A model generated the notes under the pieces. That model saw only the letters and a program-made list of their open reading frames with translations. It was not told the origin of the DNA and did not search any database. 64,000 nucleotides of DNA from Hyphomicrobiales bacterium (GTDB lineage Bacteria > Pseudomonadota > Alphaproteobacteria > Rhizobiales > Rhizobiaceae): positions 1 to 64,000 of the forward strand of contig UCKU01000036.1 of NCBI GenBank assembly GCA_900473185.1, in the 5' to 3' direction. Of this stretch, positions 17,762 to 25,884 are shown piece by piece; position 1 is the stretch's first letter; each line of letters starts with the position of its first letter. The translations under genes and the position numbers were made by a program.

Positions 17762-18907
17762 ATGTCCGTTCGTCGATTAGCCGAAGATCAATTCCAGCCG
17801 GCCGCATTCGCTTTCAGCGATGAAAATGCGGTTTGGGCGGAAAAGACGATTCAGAAATATCCCGCAGGCCGTCAGCAGTCCGCGGTCATTCCGCTGTTGA
17901 TGCGTGCGCAGGAGCAGGATGGTTGGGTCACCCGCCCGGCGATCGAAAAGATCGCCGACATGCTGGACATGGCCTATATCCGTGTTCTCGAGGTCGCGAC
18001 CTTCTACACCCAGTTCCAGCTTCATCCCGTCGGCACCCGCGCTCACGTGCAGGTCTGCGGCACGACGCCCTGCATGCTGCGTGGTTCGGAAAAGTTGATG
18101 GGCGTCTGCCGCAGCAAGATTCACCAGCATCCGTTCGAGCGCAACGCCGAGGGCACGCTCTCCTGGGAAGAGGTCGAATGTCTCGGGGCCTGCGTCAACG
18201 CTCCGATGGTGATGATCGGCAAGGATACCTACGAGGACCTGACGCCGGAGCGCCTGGAAGAAATCATCGATACGTTTGCGGCCGGCAATGGGGCGAGCGT
18301 CAAGGTCGGCCCGCAGATCGACCGTCACCTGTCCTCGCCCGAAGGTGGCCCGACGACCCTGCTGAACGATGTTGCTGTCACCCGCACCGCGGTTAACAAG
18401 GCCCCGGCTACTGCAGCGGCAGACGGCGCCACTGTTCCGCCTTCCGAGGCTGCGCGTCCGAAGAGCACCGATGCAGAGACCAACGCGGCGCTGAAGACGC
18501 CCGCAACGGCACCGAAGGCATCCGCCAAGAATGCCAAGGCTGCCGAAGTTCAGCCGCTCTCCGGCACCGCCGCTTCCGAGCCGGCGCCAAAGGCCGCCGC
18601 TGAGGCTGCTGCCAAGCCGTCGCTGACCGATAAGAATCGCCCGGCCGGCGTCGAAAAGCCCGCCGCTCCCGATGATCTCAAGATGATTTCCGGCGTCGGT
18701 CCGAAGATCGAAGCAACGTTGAACGAAATCGGCATCTTCACCTTCTCGCAGATCGCGGGCTGGAAGAAGGCCGAACGCGAATGGGTCGATGGTTTCCTGA
18801 ATTTCCGCGGCCGCATCGAGCGCGACGACTGGGTCAAGCAGGCCAAGGCGCTCGCCAAGGGCGGCGAAGCGGAATATATCAAGGTCTTCGGCAAGAAGCC
18901 GCGGTAA
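17762..18907 (+). CDS. nuoE: NADH-quinone oxidoreductase subunit E with C-terminal helix-hairpin-helix extension
   Basis: 24-kDa-subunit homologue carrying the 2Fe-2S cluster N1a: Cys99, Cys104, Cys140 and Cys144 (VCGTTPC, CLGACVNAP). The whole family core ends by about residue 180, but this protein has 381 residues. The extra part is a low-complexity Ala/Pro/Lys linker (about 200-300) and then a helix-hairpin-helix-like domain (about 304-381, core DDLKMISGVGPKIEATLNEI and RIERDDWVKQAKALA). The same domain is found in the gene between nuoF and nuoG. The domain resembles the predicted H3TH proteins of COG3743; its role in complex I is not established. Confidence 0.95.
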   Translation: MSVRRLAEDQFQPAAFAFSDENAVWAEKTIQKYPAGRQQSAVIPLLMRAQEQDGWVTRPAIEKIADMLDMAYIRVLEVATFYTQFQLHPVGTRAHVQVCGTTPCMLRGSEKLMGVCRSKIHQHPFERNAEGTLSWEEVECLGACVNAPMVMIGKDTYEDLTPERLEEIIDTFAAGNGASVKVGPQIDRHLSSPEGGPTTLLNDVAVTRTAVNKAPATAAADGATVPPSEAARPKSTDAETNAALKTPATAPKASAKNAKAAEVQPLSGTAASEPAPKAAAEAAAKPSLTDKNRPAGVEKPAAPDDLKMISGVGPKIEATLNEIGIFTFSQIAGWKKAEREWVDGFLNFRGRIERDDWVKQAKALAKGGEAEYIKVFGKKPR

Positions 18908-18919
18908 GAGGTGTGAGAT

Positions 18920-20224
18920 ATGTTAGAAGATAAAGACCGCATCTTTACCAACATCTACGGCCTCAAGGACAAATCCCTGAAGGGCGCGATGAGCCGCGGC
19001 CACTGGGATGGCACCAAGCAGATCCTCGAAAAGGGCCGTGACTGGATCATCGACGAGATGAAAGCTTCCGGCCTCCGTGGCCGTGGCGGCGCAGGCTTCC
19101 CGACGGGTCTCAAGTGGTCGTTCATGCCCAAGCAGAGCGACGGCCGTCCGCATTACCTCGTCGTCAATGCCGACGAATCGGAGCCCGGCACCTGCAAGGA
19201 CCGCGACATCATGCGCAACGATCCGCATACGCTGATCGAAGGCTGCGTGATCGCAAGCTTCGCCATGGGCGCCAACGCTGCCTATATCTATGTACGCGGC
19301 GAATATATCCGCGAGCGCGAAGCCCTGCAGGCTGCAATCGATGAATGCTATGATGCCGGCCTTCTCGGCAAGAACAACAAGCTCGGCTGGGATATGGACA
19401 TCTATGTCCATCATGGTGCCGGCGCTTATATCTGCGGCGAAGAAACCGCGCTGCTCGAAAGCCTTGAGGGCAAGAAGGGCCAGCCGCGTCTGAAGCCGCC
19501 GTTCCCGGCCAATATGGGTCTCTACGGCTGCCCGACGACGGTCAACAATGTCGAATCGATCGCCGTTGCCCCGACCATCCTGCGCCGTGGCGCCGGCTGG
19601 TTCTCGTCCATCGGCCGTCCGAACAATGTCGGTACCAAGCTCTTCATGCTCTCCGGTCACGTCAACAAGCCGTGCACCGTCGAAGAGAGCATGGGCATCA
19701 CCTTCCGCGAACTGGTGGACAAGCACGCCGGCGGCATCCGCGGCGGTTGGGACAACCTGCTGGCCGTCATTCCGGGCGGCGCATCGTGCCCGATCGTTCC
19801 GGCCAAGGACATCATCGACTGCCCGATGGACTTCGACGGCCTGCGCGCTGTCGGCTCCTCCTTCGGTACGGCCGCCTCGATCGTCATGGACAAGTCCACC
19901 GATGTCATCAAGGCGATCGCCCGTATCTCGGCCTTCTTCAAGCATGAGAGCTGCGGCCAGTGCACGCCGTGCCGCGAAGGCACCGGCTGGATGTGGCGCG
20001 TGATGGAGCGCATGGCGCGCGGCAACGCCCAGAAGCGCGAAATCGACATGCTGTTCCAGGTCACCAAGCAGATCGAAGGCCACACCATCTGCGCGCTCGG
20101 CGATGCCGCCGCATGGCCGGTGCAGGGTCTGATCCGTAACTTCCGTCCGGAAATCGAAGCCCGCATCGACCAGTATACGGCCAATGCGCTCGATCACGGT
20201 GCGGTTCTGGAGGCGGCTGAGTAA
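18920..20224 (+). CDS. nuoF: NADH-quinone oxidoreductase subunit F
   Basis: 51-kDa-subunit homologue of 434 residues, the NADH-oxidising subunit with FMN and 4Fe-4S cluster N3. Seen: glycine-rich NADH/FMN segment GLRGRGGAGFPTGLKW, NADESEPGTCKDR, YICGEETALLES, and the cluster ligands Cys345, Cys348, Cys351 (SCGQCTPCREGTG) and Cys391 (TICALGDAAAWP). There are 12 bp between nuoE and this gene. Confidence 0.98.
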   Translation: MLEDKDRIFTNIYGLKDKSLKGAMSRGHWDGTKQILEKGRDWIIDEMKASGLRGRGGAGFPTGLKWSFMPKQSDGRPHYLVVNADESEPGTCKDRDIMRNDPHTLIEGCVIASFAMGANAAYIYVRGEYIREREALQAAIDECYDAGLLGKNNKLGWDMDIYVHHGAGAYICGEETALLESLEGKKGQPRLKPPFPANMGLYGCPTTVNNVESIAVAPTILRRGAGWFSSIGRPNNVGTKLFMLSGHVNKPCTVEESMGITFRELVDKHAGGIRGGWDNLLAVIPGGASCPIVPAKDIIDCPMDFDGLRAVGSSFGTAASIVMDKSTDVIKAIARISAFFKHESCGQCTPCREGTGWMWRVMERMARGNAQKREIDMLFQVTKQIEGHTICALGDAAAWPVQGLIRNFRPEIEARIDQYTANALDHGAVLEAAE

Positions 20225-20228
20225 GCGC

Positions 20229-20888
20229 ATGACGACCAAGGCATCCGACAGCAAGGTGGGGGAAGGGGCAGCCGATTTCGCGGCTGACTTCGGTCGTCTT
20301 GCTGCCGGCATGCTGGAAAATGCGCGTGCGATGCCTGTTCATCCGCTGATGGCGCATCCGGCTGCGGCATTTGCCGCAGCCACGGCGATCGGTTTCGGCA
20401 TTTCCACGCAGATGGCCGGCGTCTTCTTCGGCGCGCTGCAGGGCGCGTTCGAGACGGCGAACATGGCGGCCGCAGCGCTCGACGAAACGCCGCCGGATGA
20501 AGAAGCGCCTGAGATGGCCATCCGTCCTGAGAATATTCGCCGTCCGGCTGAAACGGCTACGCCGGTTCGCAACGCTGTAAAGCCGAAGCTGACGGTGGTT
20601 TCCACCAGGCCACCGACGGCAGAAGCCGCAAAGCCGGCGGTTGCCAAGACGAAGCCGGCCGCAAGGTCCAGGAAGGTCGACGATCTGAAGCTGATCGCCG
20701 GCATCGGCCCGAAGCTGGAGCAGGTGCTGAACAAAAGAGGCATCCGCACCTTTGCCGATATCGCGGCATGGAGCGACGCCGATGTTGTGAGCCTGGACGC
20801 CGAACTCGGCTTCGACGGACGCATCCTGCGTGACGACTGGGTTGGCCAGGCCAAGGTGCTGGCGACACGGGGTCGCAGGAAGAAATAG
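20229..20888 (+). CDS. helix-hairpin-helix protein encoded between nuoF and nuoG
   Basis: A 219-residue protein. The N-terminal half has a hydrophobic, alanine- and glycine-rich stretch (about 45-85) that may be membrane-associated, followed by a Pro/Lys/Ala linker. Residues 151-219 form a helix-hairpin-helix-like domain, core DDLKLIAGIGPKLEQVLNKR and RILRDDWVGQAKVLA. By eye it shares about 37 of 65 positions with the C-terminus of NuoE. It starts 4 bp after nuoF with an ATG at 20229, so it is co-translated with complex I genes. COG3743-type proteins are annotated as predicted 5' nucleases, but no nuclease active site is evident here. A structural role at the NADH module is an inference. Confidence 0.85.
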   Translation: MTTKASDSKVGEGAADFAADFGRLAAGMLENARAMPVHPLMAHPAAAFAAATAIGFGISTQMAGVFFGALQGAFETANMAAAALDETPPDEEAPEMAIRPENIRRPAETATPVRNAVKPKLTVVSTRPPTAEAAKPAVAKTKPAARSRKVDDLKLIAGIGPKLEQVLNKRGIRTFADIAAWSDADVVSLDAELGFDGRILRDDWVGQAKVLATRGRRKK

Positions 20889-20890
20889 GT

Positions 20891-20915
20891 TTCCGGCCGC
20901 AGACGATGGCCGGAA
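20891..20915 (+). other. stem-loop between the HhH gene and nuoG
   Basis: TTCCGGCC/GGCCGGAA, perfect 8-bp stem with a 9-nt loop, directly after the stop codon. There is no T-run, so it is more likely an mRNA-stability or processing element than a terminator. The remaining ~200 bp before nuoG hold no convincing gene. Confidence 0.5.
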
Positions 20916-21113
20916 GAATGGCATGTCGATCGACGGGGCAGGGGGCTCCGGGTCGTGCTGCCGATGGCGGGTTTCGGGTCTCGGAACCAGCGAAAGAGAA
21001 TTTGGGCAATTCCGGCGCCAGGACGGACGAAATGTCTGCCTTGGCAATATGGATGTTGCAAAAATAGGTTTGTTTGCCGGTGCCCGGCGAATGGGAAACA
21101 GGACTGAGTGACG

Positions 21114-23195
21114 ATGGCAAAACTGAAGATTGACGGTAACGAGATCGAAGTTCCGGATCATTACACGCTGATTCAGGCGTGCGAAGAGGCCGGTGCCGAA
21201 GTTCCGCGCTTCTGCTTCCATGAGCGTCTGTCGGTTGCGGGCAATTGCCGTATGTGCCTCGTCGAGGTCAAGGGCGGTCCGCCGAAGCCGCAGGCTTCCT
21301 GCGCCATGGGCGTGCGCGATATCCGCGGCGGCCCGAACGGCGAACTGCCTGAAGTCTTCACCAACACGCCGATGGTCAAGAAGGCCCGTGAAGGTGTGAT
21401 GGAATTCCTGCTGATCAACCATCCGCTGGATTGCCCGATCTGCGACCAGGGCGGCGAATGCGATCTGCAGGACCAGGCCATGGCCTTCGGTATCGACACC
21501 TCGCGCTATCAGGAAGACAAGCGCGCCGTCGAAGACAAGTATATCGGCCCGCTCGTCAAGACGGTCATGAACCGCTGCATTCACTGCACGCGTTGCGTCC
21601 GCTTCACCACGGAAGTTGCCGGCATTTCCGAACTCGGCCTGATCGGCCGCGGCGAAGACGCCGAAATCACCACCTATCTCGAGCAGGCCATGACCTCCGA
21701 GCTGCAGGGCAACGTAGTTGACCTCTGCCCGGTCGGTGCTCTCACCTCCAAGCCCTTCGCCTTCACGGCCCGTCCGTGGGAACTGAACAAGACCGAATCG
21801 ATCGACGTCATGGACGCCGTCGGCTCGGCAATCCGCGTCGATACGCGTGGCCGCGAAGTCATGCGTATCCTGCCGCGTGTCAACGAGGCGGTGAATGAAG
21901 AGTGGATCTCCGACAAGACCCGTCACGTCTGGGACGGTCTGAAGACGCAGCGCCTCGACCGCCCTTACGTCCGCAAGGATGGTCGCCTGCAGCCGGCGAG
22001 CTGGGGCGAAGCTTTCGGCGCCATCAAGGCTGCCGTATCGGCAACATCAGGCGACAAGATCGGCGCGATTGCCGGCGATCTGGCTTCCGTCGAAGAAATG
22101 TATGCGCTTTCCGAACTTGTGAAGTCGCTGGGTTCCGGGAACCTCGACTGTCGCCAGGATGGGGCGGCACTTGATCCGTCGCTCGGCCGCGCAAGCTACC
22201 TCTTCAATCCGACCATATCAGGCATCGAAGAGGCCGACGCACTGCTCATCGTCGGCGCGAATCCGCGCTTTGAAGCCGCCATCCTCAATGCTCGGATCCG
22301 CAAGCGTTTCCGTCGCGGCGGCTTCCCGATCGGTGTGATCGGTGAGGGCGGCGAGATGCGCTACAAGTATGATTACCTCGGCGCAGGCCCCGATACGCTG
22401 AAGGACATTCTCGACGGCGGCCACGCCTTCGCCGAAGTCCTCTCCAAGGCTTCCAAGCCGATGATCATTATCGGCCAGGGCGCTCTGACCCGCACGGATG
22501 GCGCAGGTGTTCTCGCAACCGCCGCCAAGCTCGCGGTCAATGTCGGCGCGATCGCCGAAGGCTGGAACGGTTTTGCGGTGCTGCACACTGCAGCTTCGCG
22601 CGTCGGCGGCCTCGACCTCGGCTTCGTGCCGGGCGCCAAGGGCGTCAATGCCGCCGAGATGCTGAAGGCCATGGACGTGCTCTTCCTGCTCGGCGCCGAC
22701 GAACTCGACTTCTCGACCAAGGCTGCGAAGTTCACGGTCTATATCGGCTCGCACGGCGATAATGGCGCACATGGCGCCGATGTCATCCTGCCGGCGGCCG
22801 CCTACACCGAAAAGTCCGGCACCTGGGTCAACACTGAGGGCCGCGTCCAGATGGGTAACCGCGCCGGTTTCGCACCGGGCGACGCCCGCGAAGACTGGGC
22901 GATCATCCGCGCCCTTTCCGACGTGCTCGGCAAGAAGCTACCCTTTGATTCTCTCGGCGAATTGCGCAGCAAACTCTATGCGGCATTCCCGCATTTCGCG
23001 GCCGTTGATGAGATCGCCGAAGGTGATAGCGCCCAAATTGCCGCACTGGCGAAAAAAGCCGGTAAGATGAACAAATCCGGGTTTGCGTCGTCGGTCAAAG
23101 ACTTCTATTTGACGAACCCGATAGCGCGCGCCTCGGCTGTCATGGCCGAGTGCTCGGCATTGGCCCGCAACAATTTCAAAGTCGCGGCAGAGTAA
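21114..23195 (+). CDS. nuoG: NADH-quinone oxidoreductase subunit G
   Basis: 75-kDa-subunit homologue of 693 residues. Iron-sulfur sites: 2Fe-2S N1b (Cys34, Cys45, Cys48, Cys63), 4Fe-4S N5 with its histidine ligand (His103, Cys107, Cys110, Cys116) and 4Fe-4S N4 (Cys155, Cys158, Cys161 plus the Cys of DLCPVGALTS). The rest is the molybdopterin-oxidoreductase-like domain, which binds no cofactor in this family. The ATG at 21114 gives MAKLKIDG, the expected N-terminus; a GTG two codons earlier at 21108 is an alternative. Confidence 0.97.
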   Translation: MAKLKIDGNEIEVPDHYTLIQACEEAGAEVPRFCFHERLSVAGNCRMCLVEVKGGPPKPQASCAMGVRDIRGGPNGELPEVFTNTPMVKKAREGVMEFLLINHPLDCPICDQGGECDLQDQAMAFGIDTSRYQEDKRAVEDKYIGPLVKTVMNRCIHCTRCVRFTTEVAGISELGLIGRGEDAEITTYLEQAMTSELQGNVVDLCPVGALTSKPFAFTARPWELNKTESIDVMDAVGSAIRVDTRGREVMRILPRVNEAVNEEWISDKTRHVWDGLKTQRLDRPYVRKDGRLQPASWGEAFGAIKAAVSATSGDKIGAIAGDLASVEEMYALSELVKSLGSGNLDCRQDGAALDPSLGRASYLFNPTISGIEEADALLIVGANPRFEAAILNARIRKRFRRGGFPIGVIGEGGEMRYKYDYLGAGPDTLKDILDGGHAFAEVLSKASKPMIIIGQGALTRTDGAGVLATAAKLAVNVGAIAEGWNGFAVLHTAASRVGGLDLGFVPGAKGVNAAEMLKAMDVLFLLGADELDFSTKAAKFTVYIGSHGDNGAHGADVILPAAAYTEKSGTWVNTEGRVQMGNRAGFAPGDAREDWAIIRALSDVLGKKLPFDSLGELRSKLYAAFPHFAAVDEIAEGDSAQIAALAKKAGKMNKSGFASSVKDFYLTNPIARASAVMAECSALARNNFKVAAE

Positions 23196-23207
23196 GGGCA
23201 GGAACTC

Positions 23208-24254
23208 ATGGATTCTTTCTTCTCGACCTATGTCTGGCCGGCGATCATCATGATCGGTCAGTCACTGCTGCTGCTCGTCTGCCTGCTGGTGTTCATCGCT
23301 TACGTCCTTCTTGCCGACCGCAAGATCTGGGCTGCCGTCCAGCTGCGCCGCGGCCCGAACGTCGTCGGCCCCTTCGGTCTGTTCCAGTCCTTCGCCGACC
23401 TTCTGAAGTTCGTCTTCAAGGAGCCGGTCATTCCGGCTGGCGCCAACAAGGCGGTCTTCCTGCTTGCCCCGCTCGTGACCGTGCTTCTGGCACTGTCGAC
23501 CTGGGCGGTCGTGCCGCTAGCTGACGGCTGGGTGGTTGCCAACATCAATGTCGGCATCCTCTACATCCTGGCGATCTCCTCGCTCGAAGTTTACGGCATC
23601 ATCATGGGCGGCTGGGCTTCGAACTCGAAGTATCCGTTCCTTGGCGCGCTGCGTTCCGCCGCACAGATGGTGTCCTACGAAGTCTCGATCGGCTTCGTCA
23701 TCGTCACCGTTCTTCTCTGCGTCGGCTCGCTGAACCTGACTGACATCGTTAACGCTCAGCGCACCGGCCTCGGCACGATGCTCGGCCTGCCGAACTCGTT
23801 CCTCGACTGGCACTGGCTGGCGCTGTTCCCGATGTTTATCGTCTTCTTCATCTCGGCGCTCGCCGAGACGAACCGCCCGCCTTTCGACCTTCCGGAAGCA
23901 GAATCCGAACTCGTCGCCGGCTTCATGGTCGAATACGGCTCGGCTCCGTACATGATGTTCATGCTCGGCGAATATGCGGCCGTCGTGCTGATGTGCTCGC
24001 TGACGACGATCCTCTTCCTGGGTGGCTGGCTGCCGCCGGTTGATTTCTGGCTCATCAACTGGGTGCCCGGCATCATCTGGTTCATGCTGAAGTCGTGCCT
24101 GGTGTTCTTCATGTTCGCCATGGTCAAGGCTTTCGTGCCGCGTTACCGCTACGACCAGCTCATGCGTCTCGGCTGGAAGGTTTTCCTTCCGCTGTCGCTC
24201 GCCATGGTCGTCATCGTTGCATTCGTGCTGAAACTGACGGGATGGGCCGGCTGA
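23208..24254 (+). CDS. nuoH: NADH-quinone oxidoreductase subunit H
   Basis: ND1 homologue of 348 residues with about eight transmembrane helices; it joins the membrane arm to the quinone site. Signatures: ADRKIWAAVQLRRGPNVVG and the quinone-loop motif NRPPFDLPEAESELVAGF. There are 12 bp between nuoG and this gene. Confidence 0.98.
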   Translation: MDSFFSTYVWPAIIMIGQSLLLLVCLLVFIAYVLLADRKIWAAVQLRRGPNVVGPFGLFQSFADLLKFVFKEPVIPAGANKAVFLLAPLVTVLLALSTWAVVPLADGWVVANINVGILYILAISSLEVYGIIMGGWASNSKYPFLGALRSAAQMVSYEVSIGFVIVTVLLCVGSLNLTDIVNAQRTGLGTMLGLPNSFLDWHWLALFPMFIVFFISALAETNRPPFDLPEAESELVAGFMVEYGSAPYMMFMLGEYAAVVLMCSLTTILFLGGWLPPVDFWLINWVPGIIWFMLKSCLVFFMFAMVKAFVPRYRYDQLMRLGWKVFLPLSLAMVVIVAFVLKLTGWAG

Positions 24255-24291
24255 TGTCCAACCTCGTTTCCGGCAAAATTGGAGATTGAAG

Positions 24292-24783
24292 ATGGGAAGC
24301 CTGTCCGCCTCCATCAACTCGCTTTTTCTCAAGGAATTCGTCGGCGCCTTCTTCCTGTCGATGCGCTATTTCTTCAAGCAGAAGGCGACGATCAACTACC
24401 CCTTCGAAAAGGGTCCGGTCAGCCCGCGCTTCCGCGGCGAACATGCGCTCCGCCGTTATCCGAACGGCGAAGAGCGCTGCATCGCCTGCAAGCTGTGCGA
24501 GGCGATCTGTCCCGCTCAGGCGATCACCATCGAAGCCGGTCCGCGCCGCAATGACGGCACGCGCCGCACGGTGCGTTACGACATCGACATGGTGAAGTGC
24601 ATCTATTGCGGTTTCTGCCAGGAGGCATGCCCGGTTGATGCGATCGTCGAAGGCCCGAATTTCGAATTCGCCACCGAGACCCGCGAAGAGCTCTACTTCG
24701 ACAAGCAGAGGCTCCTCGACAACGGAGACCGGTGGGAGCGTGAGATCGCCCGCAACATGGCGATCGATGCGCCGTATCGTTGA
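24292..24783 (+). CDS. nuoI: NADH-quinone oxidoreductase subunit I
   Basis: TYKY homologue of 163 residues that binds two 4Fe-4S clusters (N6a, N6b). Two ferredoxin motifs are present: CIACKLCEAICP (Cys63, 66, 69, 73) and CIYCGFCQEACP (Cys103, 106, 109, 113). The ATG at 24292 follows GGAG at good spacing; the in-frame TTG two codons earlier is not needed. Confidence 0.98.
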   Translation: MGSLSASINSLFLKEFVGAFFLSMRYFFKQKATINYPFEKGPVSPRFRGEHALRRYPNGEERCIACKLCEAICPAQAITIEAGPRRNDGTRRTVRYDIDMVKCIYCGFCQEACPVDAIVEGPNFEFATETREELYFDKQRLLDNGDRWEREIARNMAIDAPYR

Positions 24784-24799
24784 TTGAAATTTGAAATGC

Positions 24800-24901
24800 C
24801 GCGGGAAGGGCACTCTTGCTCACCGCGGTCAACATGCACCGGGGCTTTGCCGGCGAAAGCTGTGCGAAGTCCTATCGGGCAGGGAAACTCCCGGCTGCCC
24901 G
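24800..24901 (+). other. hairpin cluster between nuoI and nuoJ
   Basis: The 142-bp nuoI-nuoJ spacer is the longest gap in the second half of the operon. It holds CCGCGG (24801) repeated 24 bp later, a CCGG/CCGG pair, and CGGGCAG/CTGCCCG (24876-24882 with 24895-24901) with an inner GGA/TCC pairing. There is no T-run, so termination is unlikely; mRNA processing or stability is a possible role. Confidence 0.45.
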
Positions 24902-24925
24902 GGGGAAGATGAAAAAGGCACCAAC

Positions 24926-25543
24926 ATGGGTCTGCAGGCTCTATTTTTCTATCTTTTCGCCTTTGTCGCGATAGCGTCGGCGTTCATGGTCATCTGGGCG
25001 AAGAACCCGGTTCACTCGGTTCTGTTCCTGATCCTGGTGTTCTTCAATGCAGCGGGTCTCTTCCTGCTGCTGGGTGCCGAATTCCTGGCGATGATCCTGC
25101 TCGTCGTCTATGTGGGTGCGGTCGCTGTTCTCTTCCTCTTCGTTGTGATGATGCTCGACATCGACTTCACCGAGCTTCGCGCCGGTGTTCTCGAATATGC
25201 GCCGATCGGCGCGCTGATCGGTCTCATCCTCGCAGCCGAACTCATCGTCGTCATCGGCGGGAGCGCGATCTCGCCCGAGATTGCCAAGACAGTCGCCATG
25301 CCCATCCCGGCACTCACCGAACGCACCAATACGGCGGCCCTCGGCGACGTGCTCTACACGAACTACGTCTACTTCTTCCAGATCGCCGGTCTGATCCTGC
25401 TGGTCGCCATGATCGGCGCGATCGTGCTGACGCTGAAGCATCGCACCAATATCAAGCGGCAGAATATTTCCCGCCAGGTTGCCCGCACGCCTGCGACCGC
25501 CGTCGAGGTGATCAAGGTCAAGCCGGGCCAGGGCGTGAGCTGA
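24926..25543 (+). CDS. nuoJ: NADH-quinone oxidoreductase subunit J
   Basis: ND6 homologue of 205 residues with five transmembrane helices, including the conserved segment LLVVYVGAVAVLFLFVVMML in helix 3. The C-terminal ~35 residues are a charged tail (TNIKRQNISRQVARTP...). The start at 24926 gives the usual short N-terminus MGLQALFFYLFAF; upstream codons in frame run through the hairpin cluster and are rejected. Confidence 0.97.
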   Translation: MGLQALFFYLFAFVAIASAFMVIWAKNPVHSVLFLILVFFNAAGLFLLLGAEFLAMILLVVYVGAVAVLFLFVVMMLDIDFTELRAGVLEYAPIGALIGLILAAELIVVIGGSAISPEIAKTVAMPIPALTERTNTAALGDVLYTNYVYFFQIAGLILLVAMIGAIVLTLKHRTNIKRQNISRQVARTPATAVEVIKVKPGQGVS

Positions 25544-25568
25544 GCCGAGAGGTCAAGGAACAAAGAAC

Positions 25569-25877
25569 ATGGTCATCGGACTTTCCCACTATCTCACGGT
25601 CAGCGCCATCCTCTTCACGATCGGCATCTTCGGCATATTCCTGAACCGGAAGAACATCATCGTTATCCTGATGTCGGTCGAACTGATCCTGTTGTCGGTC
25701 AACATCAACATGGTCGCCTTCTCGTCGTTCCTCAACGACATCGTCGGCCAGGTGTTCGCACTGTTCATTCTGACTGTTGCTGCTGCTGAAGCGGCGATCG
25801 GTCTTGCAATTCTCGTTGTCTTCTACCGCAACCGCGGTTCGATCGCGGTCGAAGACGTTAATATGATGAAGGGCTGA
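25569..25877 (+). CDS. nuoK: NADH-quinone oxidoreductase subunit K
   Basis: ND4L homologue of 102 residues with three transmembrane helices. Conserved glutamates on helices 2 and 3 are visible in IVILMSVELILLSVNINMV and LTVAAAEAAIGLAILVVF; both belong to the proton path. Usual length for bacterial NuoK. It lies 7 bp before nuoL. Confidence 0.98.
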   Translation: MVIGLSHYLTVSAILFTIGIFGIFLNRKNIIVILMSVELILLSVNINMVAFSSFLNDIVGQVFALFILTVAAAEAAIGLAILVVFYRNRGSIAVEDVNMMKG

Positions 25878-25884
25878 GCGGCTC

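Noticed and set aside
20830..21111. 93-codon plus-strand frame between the HhH gene and nuoG
   Set aside because: It starts inside the HhH gene in another frame and lacks a ribosome-binding site.
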